Assembly: GCF_000276665.1 (NCBI RefSeq)
Contig: NW_004955435.1
Location: forward strand, 595,958-659,957
Direction of reading: 5' to 3'
Source of the DNA: Chinchilla lanigera
Lineage: Eukaryota; Chordata; Mammalia; Rodentia; Chinchillidae
Length of the DNA stretch: 64,000 bases
Shown: positions 20,398 through 31,240 of the stretch, piece by piece
Layout of the letters: each line of letters starts with the position of its first letter
Position numbering within the stretch: the stretch's first letter is position 1
Notes under the pieces: model-generated
Seen by the model: the letters and a program-made list of their open reading frames with translations, nothing else
What the model was told of the DNA's origin: nothing
Databases searched by the model: none
Translations under genes and position numbers: made by a program

Positions 20398-23024
20398 TGA
20401 CAGCAGCTAACTGCTATGGAGGAGTGCAATTTTTACCCATAGTGTAGTCTCCTAAGTGAGGTCAACTTTGCACAGATTCCCTGTGTGTCTGAGGCTCTTC
20501 CAGAAAACTGTAGAAACTTCTGTAGCCTCAGAAAATGGCTGAGTTCTATGGGCCTGGGAAGGCAGACATCTTCTCCTATAGCAACAGTGCTTAGTGTGCT
20601 CACTTAGGGCTACTTCTCACTATTATTGTAAGAACACAAACCCATTTTTAATTGGTCATAGTTTTGCTGAAAGATTAGCTGTGAGATTGAATTTTTCAAA
20701 ATTTATGTGCTAGTTACTGCTAATGTGCAGCATCTGAGGAAGATCAGGGTCATTTGTAATGACTTCATTTGATTCGTAGAGATGAATTACAGCATTTTTT
20801 TCCTGTGCTGAGAAACTAGCTATTTTCTCATAAATTTCTACCAATGTTTTACAAAGTTTAACCTTCATTTTAAGCCTAGAGAGAGTATAAATCTGAGCAG
20901 TGAGGTATGGGTGATGGTAGCTGTGTCACAGCAAGGTCTTACTGAAATAAAGCCTAGGAGGAGACCTCAGGGAGAGGATGACAAGTGTGCCCCTGAATAA
21001 TTTTTTAATGAATCAATGTCCAAGGATCACTTACTTATTAATTTTTATTTGCAGTACTTTGCAAATACATGACATTTAACATAATTAGTTGAATTGAGTT
21101 GCATTTATATAAAGAATGAGATGTGACCTTAAACAATTTAAGGTTTAAAGAACAATCTAAAGTTTTAAGAACAAAATATTTTATGTTTCAGTGTTTTGTG
21201 CAAGGAGGGAGGCCAGGACTAGCCCAAGGGTAGTTGTCTTATTTCTTAGCTTCCCATTTTTTTCTATAAATTCCACCCCACCTATACTTCTAGTCAATAG
21301 AATTCATATATTGTACCTTATTTTTGGCATATTTTACTCAGACTGATGCCTCAGTTTCTTTTTAGTAGCTTCTGATCCTGTTCTGAGAATCTTAAACAAC
21401 CCCCAAAGACTTGTTCAGTCCCTAGAGAGGGGCTGTTACTGCAAAGTAGTGGTAATATTCCACACCATAACTTAAACATTGTCCGCTGTACAATTTGATT
21501 ACTAGTTAATTATGGTTCTGTGTAATTTGATCAGAACCTCTAGAATTAAATCATTTTTTATTAAAAATTATAAAATTTGATTATTCCAAGAAAAGATTAT
21601 TAGAGTGCCAATCAGGTGGTTAGAAAAAAATTGTCATCAAATAGTGAAACTAATCTTATCAACTAATTGGGAAACAGCCAGACAGACGTAGCAGTCTAGG
21701 AGTGCTCTCAGAGGGGGCTCCAGAGAGCAGGAAGCCAGCGAAAACCTTTCAAACGGTTCTGTGGGCTACACTCTCAGCTTAGAGGTCTGCAATAAAACCT
21801 GGCTACCTACTTAGTGTGGGCAGGTCTTAGAAATGTGATCTGCAGTAAAATAAAACCTAGACACAACCACTCTTACTTTAGTTCATTCAATAATATTATT
21901 TATTTACTTATTTGTGTATGCATCCTTTTATTTATTTTTGGTGGCAAGCAGAGTCGGGGGGTGGGGGGAAGCTAGGTCATTCCTGAAAGGTTTTCTGCAA
22001 TTAAATCCGATAGTGAAAATGAAATCACTTTTCTGCTAGTATTTGGGCAACCAGCCCATCCATTCCTTTTCTTCTTTTATGTTCTACTACCATATGTCAG
22101 ATTACAGGTTAGAGTTGATGTCATTCATTTGGAGTGCAGTGAGAGGAAATAGCATTGGAGGACTCTATCAGGGAGGTTTTAAAATTGTTTTTAAGGAGCT
22201 CTGTGTCACCTGACTCTGGGTTGATGAGGTAAGAATTGGAGAAAGAGCTGACTACTAGTCCTGCTCAGCAGGTTTAGTTGCCTTGGTCCCTTATCCCGGG
22301 CAACTCCATGTTGAGATGACAAGATTGAGAATCTACCTACTGTCTTCACAAACTATAATTAAATTGGGGACATTTAAGTACGTATTACACATTATTAAAT
22401 AAGTGAGGAATGCCATATGGAGGTTTACAAAAGTAATGAGGAAGTCTCTAGCTACTAAATAATACACTTAAGCACTTAATTTAATATGCTGGGTTCAATT
22501 TCCTTATGGGATTTTTAGACTTACCCAGTTTGCTTATTTGCTACCATATTAGTTTTGCTTTTTTCTTTGGTTATTTTTTCTCAGGAAAAAATGCATGTCA
22601 GATAAAGGCCCTTATTAAATTAAATTAATTCAATTCAGGGAGATATTTTCTATTATATGGTAAGACTTTACAAGTTTCTCCAAACTCTCAGAAATAATGT
22701 ACTTTGTTTTATTCTTTGTTGATCCTTGCAAACATTTTACCTCCGGAAATATTTTTCATGGATGTAAAATGATCTTCTGTAGATTATTATTCTGAAGAAA
22801 GTGGTATTATTAGCATTGGTACTTGAGTATGTAATATTATGGCTTTTGAGTATGAGTGTCCCACTGGTCAGGTCCTGGAAATCACAAGAGTAAATATTCA
22901 CTGCCTCAGTATTGAAAGATTCCTGGAAGGATATATTAATAGCTTAAATATAGAAGAAAGATCTCTACTGAATTAGTTTTTCTGGACCCTATGACATATA
23001 GTAAGTTTGTTAAATACTAATAAT
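20398..23024. other. AT-rich DNA, no feature recognised
   Basis: About 2.6 kb of AT-rich, CpG-poor DNA with no open frame of 60 codons or more. Short T-rich or A-rich runs occur, and a low-complexity 'atttatttacttatttgtg' / GGGGGGTGGGGGG patch lies at 21895-21972. Decayed repeats too old to recognise by eye are likely. Confidence 0.5.
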
Positions 23025-23207
23025 ATACCAATAATAGTGATAATGTTAATAGCAAAGTTTTAGTATTTACTATGTGCTTTACATGCTACATGGATTATAT
23101 AATTAATCTTCAAGGTTGCCCTATAAAATAAGTGTATTACTTTTAGTTTATAGATGAAATGTGACTTGAAGAAGTTAAATGATTAGCCAAGATCATGCAC
23201 TTTCTTT
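23025..23207 (-). mobile_element. MIR: MIR SINE, left part (split by B1)
   Basis: Antisense MIR: 'tagtatttactatgtgctttacatgctacatgg', 'aattaatcttcaaggttgccctat', 'tagatgaaatgtgacttgaagaagttaaatgattagccaagatcatgc'. The remaining MIR sequence ('taagtgg…') resumes at 23334 after a B1 insertion. Confidence 0.8.
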
Positions 23208-23333
23208 CTTTTTCCTTTTTTTTTCTTAAAAGACAGAGTCTCACTATGTAGTTCAGGCTAACTTTGAACTCTTGATGATTCTCCTCATTTTCCCAAGTGC
23301 TGCGATTACAGGGATGCACCAGCCATACCTGAC
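23208..23333 (-). mobile_element. B1: B1 SINE inserted in a MIR
   Basis: Antisense B1: T-rich tail complement, AGACAGAGTCTCACTATGTA, 'ttcaggctaactttgaactc', CAAGTGCTGCGATTACAGGG, 'accagccatacctga'. More diverged than the copy at 7631. MIR sequence flanks both sides, so the B1 landed in an older MIR. Confidence 0.85.
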
Positions 23334-23395
23334 TAAGTGGTGATTATGCCAAGGTAGAGCGGATCTAGAACTGGGAGCTATTTTGTGGGTTGGGG
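23334..23395 (-). mobile_element. MIR: MIR SINE, right part
   Basis: 'TAAGTGGTGATTATGCC…ATCTAGAACTGGGAG' continues the antisense MIR (usual 'agtaagtggcagagccgggattcgaaccc') across the B1 insertion. Confidence 0.55.
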
Positions 23396-23949
23396 GCATC
23401 AATTTTTAGATGATTAGTACCGCATGCATTGGCTCAGACACCTAAATGTAAAGATTTTCTTTCATCCCCACTTCATCTGTTGCTTCTAAACCCTCCCAAC
23501 CAGGTAGACTGTGTTACTACTTTATTTATGATCTTCTGGAGTTTGCCTTTAACACATGTATGAACAAGCGTGAATCTATTCCTCATTTAAGACACCAATT
23601 ACAGGTTTTATTTACAATAGACTGCATGCTTTTCTGCGTCCTAGAGCCTGAAACCTCACATGCCTCACTAATTCCCCTTTTCACAACGGGCTCTAAACAG
23701 AATGACTTGCGTATCTGTTTGCCTTGACTAATCACTCTGACTAGGTGGTTTAGCATAGCAAGAAAGGAAAGCCCCACGGGCCGTGTCTGTAGCGGCATCC
23801 TCAAAGGAGGCTGTTCCTCCTAATGTCTGTTCCGTGTGCAACTATCTTACGGTAGACTGGTTCCTCTGCCGGGGTTGAGGCTTTGCTTTGGTCTAAAATA
23901 GGTGAGGAGCATCATGTATTCATGAGGTGGGCACAGATGTAGTGTATGT
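23396..23949. other. No feature recognised
   Basis: Unique-looking DNA; a 73-codon minus-strand frame (23583-23804) has no recognised content. Confidence 0.45.
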
Positions 23950-24085
23950 GATATATGCAATTTTTTAGAGCAATTTAGATTTACAGCAAAAGTACACTGG
24001 AGTTCCCATGTATGTCCTGTCCCCAGCATGCACATCCTCCACTACTGGTCATCCATACACTGGCACATTTGCTAGAAAATGTTGT
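23950..24085 (-). mobile_element. L1: LINE-1 3' UTR scrap, antisense
   Basis: 'gcaattttttagagcaatttagatttacagcaaaag…gagttcccatgtatgtcctgtccccagcatgcaca…' follows the L1M antisense 3' UTR phrase 'tttagagcagttttaggtttacag…agttcccatataccc'. Short and truncated on both sides. Confidence 0.72.
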
Positions 24086-24644
24086 TTTGAGGCTGGGGGA
24101 AGATTGCGTGTATAACACACTAACTCCTCAACAAGACTCCCCTTTAACTACAGTGTATTACTAGTGTCTGGCGTGCTCCAGGTGCTGCAGCGAGTGAGTG
24201 CAGCCTTGAGGGGACGCACGCTCTCAGGAGCCTGCACCCCACTGGGAAGTCAGGCCACATGTGAGAGAGGACTGAGGATTTGGTCACCTGGCAGTGATAC
24301 ACCGGTAAGCAGACAGCACTGCACAATACAAGACACGTTCACTATCTTAGCAATACAGGTTTTGAGGTCACATGGGGGTAGAGTGGGTTGAAACTTACCT
24401 TCCACAGGACGTCAGTGATCAGAAAGAGTCCAGCAGAGACTTCATGGAGGCCATACTTCTTCTGGTTAAGCAAGAAATTTTCCGGTTTTTCCCAAGACAC
24501 TTTAGCATCAACCACTTACATGGCAACTGTGTGCTGAAAATTCGTACAAATGGTCTCAGTCGTTTTTTAACTAGGTCTACTGTAAGCTTTGCTTGACAAT
24601 AGCTGGATTTTATTCAACATTTTGGAGCCGTGTCTCTGTGAGCA
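24086..24644. other. No feature recognised
   Basis: Unique-looking, moderately GC-rich around 24170-24260. Overlapping frames of 60-75 codons on both strands show nothing recognisable. Confidence 0.4.
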
Positions 24645-24810
24645 GAAGAGACAGCATGATGCCATGAAAAGAACCTGGGCCTTGGCGTCAGGGCCCTGAC
24701 TGCCCTTGTCCCCTGGCTGTGCACCGCCTTGCCCCTGACCACACGACCTGCCTCTCGAAGCCTCAGCCGGTCCAACGCTGAGAGCGGGTGGTTGAGGTAA
24801 CTCGCGCTGC
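24645..24810 (+). mobile_element. MIR: MIR SINE with unusual CpG content
   Basis: Sense MIR order: 'acagcatgatgccatgaaaagaacctgggccttggcgtcagg', 'ccctggctgtgcaccgccttgcccctgac', 'acctctcgaagcctcag'. This matches '…agcacgggctctggagtcag…agctgtgtgaccttgggcaagt…tctgtgcctcag'. It holds several CpGs, more than expected for such an old methylated repeat. Confidence 0.6.
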
Positions 24811-25039
24811 CTAGCGTTTATACACACATTTTGTTTCATAAGGACCACGTGACCAGTTTCATTGAAAGGTTGGAGAAATCAGACTCTGCTTTAGAGGGCA
24901 GGACGGACAAATCAGACCCACAGGAAACATAATAAAATACAGAAGATAAACATCTCATAACTGCGGGCAACCCGACCTCCAGTTAGTCTAAGCGATTTGG
25001 GATTTGACTAAGCAGCTGAGTGCTGTGAAGGTGAGGAAG

Positions 25040-25350
25040 GAAGAACTCACCAGTGGGTCTGACCCTGCGCTTGCGGCTCCAGGCTAAACGGCCACTCAGA
25101 AACACCTTGGGCATTCAGCCAGGAGGGGCTTACGCGCCCGTCTCACTCCCGAAGGTGCCCGTTAAACGCCCGGAGCAGCGTGTCCACACCTTGGGCACTG
25201 CGGGCTTGCCGAGGAGCATTCCAGCGGGAAGTAACGCCCACACTGGCCTCCCTGCGGCCGTCCTTTGGCAGACTGGCGGCAGGCTTGGTTCCTCGATTGC
25301 TACCTCCGGAGAAGGACGCTGGTTGAGCGGACAGCCGCCAGACTGCCAGC
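25040..25350. promoter_or_regulatory. Small CpG-island-like block
   Basis: A hand count gives 23 CpGs within 25060-25340 at about 60% GC, an observed/expected ratio of roughly 0.8. No SINE, LINE or LTR pattern is recognised, so it does not look like a young repeat. A 14-base inverted repeat with one mismatch (25267-25280 with 25334-25347, GGCAGACTGGCGGC) lies at its right edge. Open frames of 156 (plus, 25053-25523) and 99 (minus, 25130-25429) codons cross it, as GC-rich DNA lacks stops; neither product is recognised. It could be an orphan CpG island, a lncRNA promoter or an enhancer. Confidence 0.5.
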
Positions 25351-26439
25351 CAGGCTTATGCACACTCGGGAACATTTTATTCACACGCTGCTTCCAGGGC
25401 AGCCCATCTTCTGAAGAGCCTTCTGCCATTAGTTTTGGAGAGAGGATTTCATTCCACCCTGCAGTCCCATTTTTGACTTGTGGCCTTAAGAGGGTTATTA
25501 CTTCATTGGCGAAAGAGCGCTAAAATTTTATGACAGGCCATATGGAACTGACAAACTACAGAGGTGGCCCCTCTGCCCGGCGTCGTTAGGGCTGCGTGTC
25601 ACCTGTCTCCTGCCTTCCGCCACTCTCCTGGCCTCTGGATGGGGCCTGTACCAGTGGTCTGAGTTCATATTGTTTTGGCTCCTAAACACGGCAGTTTTCC
25701 TGCGAAGGCAGTTGTGGTGGCGCACTTTTTCCCTCTTTCCAATTTCCTAGTCACCTCCACACATGGAGCTGAAACGGGCTCTTTCTACCTGCTGTGTGCA
25801 TGGGACCTCTACACCTGTTCAGTCGTGAAACCACTAATGAGGCCTCTCCTGTCCTATTCGGGATTTTGACGGAATATGAAATCTCATTACCCAGAGTCAA
25901 TGAGTGACATCTGCTCCCCATCCCCCTCCTGAAGTCATCGCTCCAGCCTCTCAGTGCTGTGAAAAAGATGCCGCTTGGAGAGAAAATTAGTGTCCAGAAA
26001 GCAAGGCGGCCTCCCTTGCCCAGACAGGGCTGTCGCTGAGTTTTTCAACATTCTGGTCCTATTTGGACCTTCATCCCAAAAGATTTGGCATAAAAGGAAA
26101 CCTCATTATGTGTCTTTTAAAAAAATTAAACCTTAGAAATACGGGATTTTATTGAAAAGGAAGATAAGAAAGACCTTAAGCTGAAAACATTAAGATAACA
26201 AAAACTTGGTACTAAAATGGATATGAGTAAAAAGGCTATTTATATAGCTCAGTCTATCTCAAATTATTTCTTTTAGCAAAGGGCATATAAATGAATGCAC
26301 ATGAATATTATAAATTAATATATCCCATGAAATTTTTGTTTGGGGAGTATTTATGCATAGTGATATATATGTAATGGAAAACATATAAAATGCAGCACAA
26401 TTAACTCATCTCAAAGATTTTTTATTCACTCACATATGA
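25351..26439. other. No feature recognised
   Basis: The GC drops quickly after 25350, and from 26060 the DNA is strongly AT-rich. No repeat or exon supported. Confidence 0.45.
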
Positions 26440-26690
26440 AAGTGTTCACTACATAAACATTTATTAAATGTTCAATAAGTATTGGGCACTGTAATTGCTA
26501 CTGTAGATACAAAGATGGACAAATTCAATGTTTAGAAGAAAAAAATAAGAAAGTAAGTAATGACAAGCCATATGGTAAGTCTCAGAACAAGTGGGATCAT
26601 CTTTCCTTGGACGTGAAGGCCTCAGAAGAGAGGAAGTGCTACCAGGATCTTAGGGTGGGCAGGAAGGTGCTGGCAGGATCCTGGCTGCTG
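26440..26690 (+). mobile_element. Ancient interspersed repeat (L2/MIR-type start)
   Basis: 'ttcactacataaacatttattaaatgttcaataagtattgggcactgtaattgctactgtagatacaaagatgg' matches the 'attcaacaaatatttattgagcacctactatgtgccaggcactgt…ggggatacaaagatg' phrase of widespread ancient repeats. A following block ('gaaggcctcagaagagaggaagtg') also fits. The same family appears at 41705. I cannot name it with certainty. Confidence 0.5.
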
Positions 26691-27394
26691 CTTCTACAGC
26701 CTTTTGTTCTTCTGTTCAACTTTGGACTTGTTTGGTGCACACCTGTCACCCTGGCATCTCTCACCGGGGCTCTTCCGGGTTATACCGCTGTCTCTTGGTT
26801 CCTATATCAACCTTTCTTTATTTATATCTTTGTTCTACTGGAGTAGCTTCTTAAGAAAATTCATGCAAAGGTTATCTTTCTTTTCTTCTTTTCAGACTTC
26901 CTCTAACCATTATTCTGTGTTCCCATTGCATTTGTCTCTTTCACTCAAGCAATCATTTCTTATGATCTTTTTGCAGTACGTGTTCCTAAAGAACATACAT
27001 ATTTTGGTTTGCATATATTTTCCTTTTTTTAAATTTAAGTAAATGCTGTGTGGATTGGTCTGATCATTCTCCTCTTTCCTCTCCAATTCATTTCCTGCAT
27101 TTTTGTTGCTCTGTTTTGTTTCACACTTAAAGTGAAGACATCCCTCAAGCTGCGTTTTCCACAGATGCCTGACTGCTGGTTAGGCTTGGCCAAGGGGAGG
27201 CTCTGGTGTTAGTTTCAGAAGCGGGAGGAAGGGGGAGGTTAGTCTCTCTACTTTAGCTTCTGTTTTGGTGGCCCTAAGTCGTGTGGTATAGCCCGTGCTG
27301 TATCCCCGCCACATTTACCCCAACCCTTCTTTCAGTTATGTAGCCCCAGACAGCCTCCAGTTCCCCATTTCACAAAAAAGCTTTAATGAGGCAC
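26691..27394. other. No feature recognised
   Basis: T-rich DNA with frames up to 112 codons rich in Phe/Leu/Ser, as expected from pyrimidine-rich sequence. Possibly decayed antisense LINE; nothing firm. Confidence 0.4.
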
Positions 27395-27800
27395 GTTGTA
27401 TGTGTTTCAAAAGATCCTGTTACACTTTAGATCTAAATTCTCTCCTGAAGGCCTCCGGTGTTTGGCAGGTGACTGGATCTCTGGGGTGCTATACTCATCA
27501 GTAATTCATCCACTGATGAGCTCAGTAGCTGAAGGTGCTATTAGAAGTGGGCCCTGGCTGGAAGTGGTCCCTGGGGTGTGGTCTAGAAGGGTGTGCTCTC
27601 CCCAGCTCCTCCTTCTCGCTCTGTGCCCTGGCTGCCGTGAGGTGGAGAGCTGTTAGGTAGTGCGTCTTTCTACTGTGACATTCTTCCCTGGAGCTAACCG
27701 GTGGTGGACTGCTTCCTCTGAACACCTTGAGCCAAAGCGAATCTCTTCTTTAAGTGGCAGGGTTGGCTATTTTGTCCCAGTGATGGGAAAGTGAGCAGTG
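27395..27800 (+). mobile_element. MaLR-like LTR, sense
   Basis: Sense copy of the family seen antisense at 11.1, 31.0, 38.9 and 43.8 kb. Blocks in order: 'caggtgactggatctctgg', 'gtaattcatccactgatgag', 'ggtgctattagaagtgggccctggctggaagtgg', 'ctgtgccctggctgccgtgaggtgg', 'gtgacattcttccctggagc', 'ccttgagccaaagcgaatctcttctttaagtgg', 'tattttgtcccagtgatgggaaag'. The last blocks are the usual poly(A)-proximal end. A solo LTR is most likely; subfamily not assigned. Confidence 0.72.
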
Positions 27801-28626
27801 TATTTGTGTAGGAATTATTTGGGGATATGGATGTAGTAGTGGAACTGTTGGATCATGCATATACTCATTTTGCTTACCAGAATGTTCTTCAGTGGCTACC
27901 TTAATCTGTTTTTCCACTAACTTTATAATTTTTGCCAGTATAGTAGACATAAAACAACTCTTTGATATTTCATTTTGGATTTCTCTGTGTTCTAATTACT
28001 AAAAACTGTTTCTTCATATATTTACTGATCTTTTGGGCTTATTGTTCTGTAAAGTCCCTATTTTTATCTTTTGTCCATTTTTCTACGGAGGCTACAGTCT
28101 TTTTCATTTTTCAGGAGTCCCTTATGTGTTTTAAGTAGTGATGGGGTTAAGGCATACATACACAATATATTATCTCAGTCTTTCATTGCCATATGAGGTT
28201 AAAATGAAGTAAAAATTTTTATATAATCAAATTATGAACATATTTTTAGGTCTATGGTGTATATTTTGTAGCTTTTAAATAAAATTCCTAAATTCATTTC
28301 TACCTTCCAGGATATGAAGATATCTTTCATAGTTCTTCCGATTAAGTTTATGGCTTTCTTTTCATTTTAACATCTTTAATTTATCTGGAGAATACCTTCT
28401 TGGGGTTTTAGGTAGGGATCAGCAATAGTTTACTTTAGAATGAGGCACTTTGCAACACCATTTATTGAATCAATGGATTTGAATATGCTTTCTTTTCTGT
28501 ATAATTAGTCTATTAGTCTTCTTTTTCACTAAAACAGCACAACTTGGATTACTGTATTTTCACAGTGTTCTTCAATAGCTGGTAGGGAAAGCTCCTGACC
28601 CCACCATGTCTCTAAGGCCATCTTTG

Positions 28627-28664
<38 letters not shown>

Positions 28665-29640
28665 TTGGTCTATTTGAGACAGGGTCTCACTATGCAGTTC
28701 AGGCTGGCCTTGAGCTCACTTTGTAGCCCAGGCTGGTCTTGAACTCAGAACTCTCAATGATCCTCCTGCCTCAGCCTCGAGAGTGCTGGGATTACAGGTG
28801 TACCATTATGCACGGCTACCTAACTTTGTTTTTGAACATTTTTTTTTTCTTATGAATGTTGTATTTATCAAGGTCCCCATAAAAATTCAAACTGACATTT
28901 TGCTTGGAATTATATTTTTAAAAGATATGCTTTTTGAGTTTTTATATGCCTAAAATGTCTTTCTCCTCATGATTAATTGATAATTTCAATGAGTATGGAA
29001 TTGTGTGGAAAATTATGTTCCCTGAGAACTCAGAAATCAGTGGCCCATTTTCTTGTAGTATCATTTGTGCTGTTTGCAAGTAACTTGCATTTCTCCCTGG
29101 AAGCTTTTAAGTTTTTGTTGTACTCAAGGTTTTGATATTCTGCAACAATGTGTTCAACTTTGGGAGTTTTTCTTTCTTTTTTTTTTAAAGTTATTATCCT
29201 AGGCATTTTGTTTGTACTTTAAACTTGTGTTTCTTTATCTCCAGGAAATTTTCTTGAATTATTTCTTTAATTATTAGTGGGGTTTTTTTGGTATTTGGAA
29301 TTTTTTTAAGGAGATGGTGAATTTCTTTCCTTTTCTCATGTCTTTGCTTCTTTGTTATAATTCTAGGATATTCCACTGATTTTGTTTTATGTCTTCTTTT
29401 AAGTATTTTATTTCAGTGATATAAAATGAAGTGATTTTTATATTTTCAGTATCTTCATTTCCAGTTTTTTCTAAATAATCCATTTCATACCACAGTGATT
29501 TGGTTTGATGAATGCAATAACTTTATTTACTTTTTCTATGTACATTAGATCTTTTTAAAAAATCTTTTTTTCCCATTTCCTTATTTTGAGGTCAGTTTTT
29601 ATATCTCTTCTTTGTAATATTTATAATCCTCCTGCTTCTG
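27801..29640 (-). mobile_element. L1: Old LINE-1 (L1M-type), antisense, split by B1
   Basis: Long decayed antisense L1: 'gtagtggaactgttggatcatgcat', 'gttcttcagtggctacc', 'tttgcaacaccatttattgaatc', 'actgtattttcacagtgttcttcaatagctggtagggaaagc', 'cccataaaaattcaaactgac', 'cttttaagtttttgttgtactcaagg', 'ttcttgaattatttctttaattatt'. These follow L1M 3' ORF2 and 3' UTR phrases in order. Small minus-strand Lys/Ile-rich frames (29194-29376, 29599-29900) are remnants or chance. The right end is unclear. Confidence 0.7.
28632..28823 (-). mobile_element. B1: B1 SINE with (ATT)n tail
   Basis: Antisense B1 with a tail expanded into ATT repeats (28632-28664): TTTGAGACAGGGTCTCACTA, two AGGCTGG blocks ('caggctggccttgagctcac', 'cccaggctggtcttgaactc'), GTGCTGGGATTACAGGTGTA. 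CTTTGTTTTT at 28622-28631 and 28824-28833 is a likely target duplication. Nested in the antisense L1. Confidence 0.92.
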
Positions 29641-30633
29641 GTTATCAGTAGTTATCTCTTTATATCTAAGAAAGTAGGATTGGATACTTGCATGGATTTC
29701 TTTTGCTGTTGTACAGGTAAGATTATTTCCCTTAAGGTGTCTCTGAGTAGGAATTCTAGGGGCAATTTTATATGGGGAGGGTGGGACAGGGGAAGGATGA
29801 CAGTGTTCACTTTGTATTGAGCCAGAGGGAGCCAATTTACAGGGCGTGGGTCCACAAATATTAGAATAAGAAGGTCTTTTTTAGGAACACCAGAAAACAT
29901 ACTGTAAACATTTGTTATTCACATCTGCTCAGTTTCTTTAGAGAAAAATCTGTTGGCTTTTGATGTGGGAGTTTGTGCTGTCCTGTCTTCACTGTACTTG
30001 GGAAAGGCAGGTGCTCACTTGCATTTTGATGGACATTTTGTCTTGTACATGGTTTTAGACACTCCCCAATCATGACTGTGAATAAGCTCTACTTTCGTGA
30101 AAAATAGACTTCGCTCTCAGCATAACTGGAGGAGGGTCACTTGCAAAGGGACACTTGCAGTGATATGCAGAGGAGATGGCGCGATAATTCACTGTCTTGG
30201 CAGCTACCGAACTGTTGCCGGGCTGAGACCCCAAAGGGATTAAGTGCTGAATATGTCGTTGTCGGCCTCCGTAAGTGCAGCAATGACGTGTGGTGGGTGG
30301 GCACAGCCTTATCTCAGTGACCTTGCTGCGAAGAGGCTGCCGTGCTTTTCCCTTCCATCTCCAGCAAGGGCTCTCCTTTGGCTCAGTCTAAGCAGGAGCA
30401 GAGGGCACGGGAACAAGTTGATGTGGTTTATGCCGATGATCTCTCAGGGCAGATGTCAGCATGAAGAAGGGAGAAGCTGCGGCAGAGTAGGGAAAGTTGA
30501 AAATCTCCAGCACAGGACATCCGCCTTAAGACATACCTGTAGCTACCAGTTGTTTGGAGAAAGTGTGGTGTTTGAAACTGCTTTTGCTTCGGATACACTG
30601 GTTTGTACAGAAGAAATCCAGAAGGAGCATATC
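29641..30633. other. No feature recognised
   Basis: Unique-looking. The 168-codon plus-strand frame at 30244-30750 has no recognised domain and runs into an LTR relic, so I do not call it. Several CpGs occur between 30170 and 30310. Confidence 0.4.
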
Positions 30634-30965
30634 TTAGTCTACTTGGGTTTAATGAAATGCTGTAGACTGGATAATTTATACATAACAGAAATTTATTTCC
30701 TACAATTCTGCTGCAAGTCCAGGGTTGAGGTTCTAGCGGATTCTAACTGACGGATGATACCATTTCACCGTGTTCTCATATCGTGGATGGGTATTTTTTA
30801 TGAAGCATTAGTCTCATTCAGGTGGGATCCACCTCTGACCTGCTCACCTCACAAAGCTGCGCTTTCTAACACTATTGAATTGGGATCAGGTTTCAGCACA
30901 AGGATCTTGAAGAAACAAACAATCAAACTGTATCAGTCTTCTCACCACTAGGAGAAACTGCCCCA
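30634..30965 (-). mobile_element. MLT1/MST-type MaLR LTR, antisense
   Basis: Antisense order: 'gtctacttgggttta', 'ctgtagactggataatttatacataacagaaatttatttcctacaattctg' in pieces, 'agtccagggttgaggttctagcgg', 'accgtgttctcatatcg', 'tccacctctgacctgctcacctcac'. These are the MLT1-type end blocks (…ataaacaacagaaatttatttctcacagttctggaggc…). Diverged. Confidence 0.65.
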
Positions 30966-30984
30966 CACCCACAACCTAGCAGGG

Positions 30985-31240
30985 AGGAAGTTTCCCCTTG
31001 ACTCCCGGTCTCAGACGTTTCCGCCCACGGCCACTTGGCTCCGAGGCAGACGCCGTGGTGGAAGGGTGTGATGGGGCGGTCTGCTCACCTCATGAGGGCT
31101 GGGAAGCAGCGAGCTGGAAGGAGTGCCCAGCAGGAAGGGGCAAGGAAGCAGACACAGTAGAGTCTCCAAGGCATGCTCCCACGACTCACTCAGACATGCC
31201 CAGAAATGCGCTTTGCTACTCTGCGAGGCATCTCTCAATC
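30985..31240 (-). mobile_element. MaLR-like LTR fragment with retained CpGs
   Basis: CACTTGGCTCCGAGGCAGAC, GTGGTGGAAGGGTGTGATGG, 'gcggtctgctcacctcatgagggctgggaagcagcgagc' and 'gactcactcagacatgcccag' align in order with the antisense copies at 11.1 and 38.9 kb. About nine CpGs survive, which suggests a younger copy or low germline methylation. It directly follows the MLT1-type block, so one may have inserted into the other. Confidence 0.6.

Noticed and set aside
30244..30750. 168-codon plus-strand frame
   Set aside because: Runs into an antisense MaLR relic; no recognised domain.
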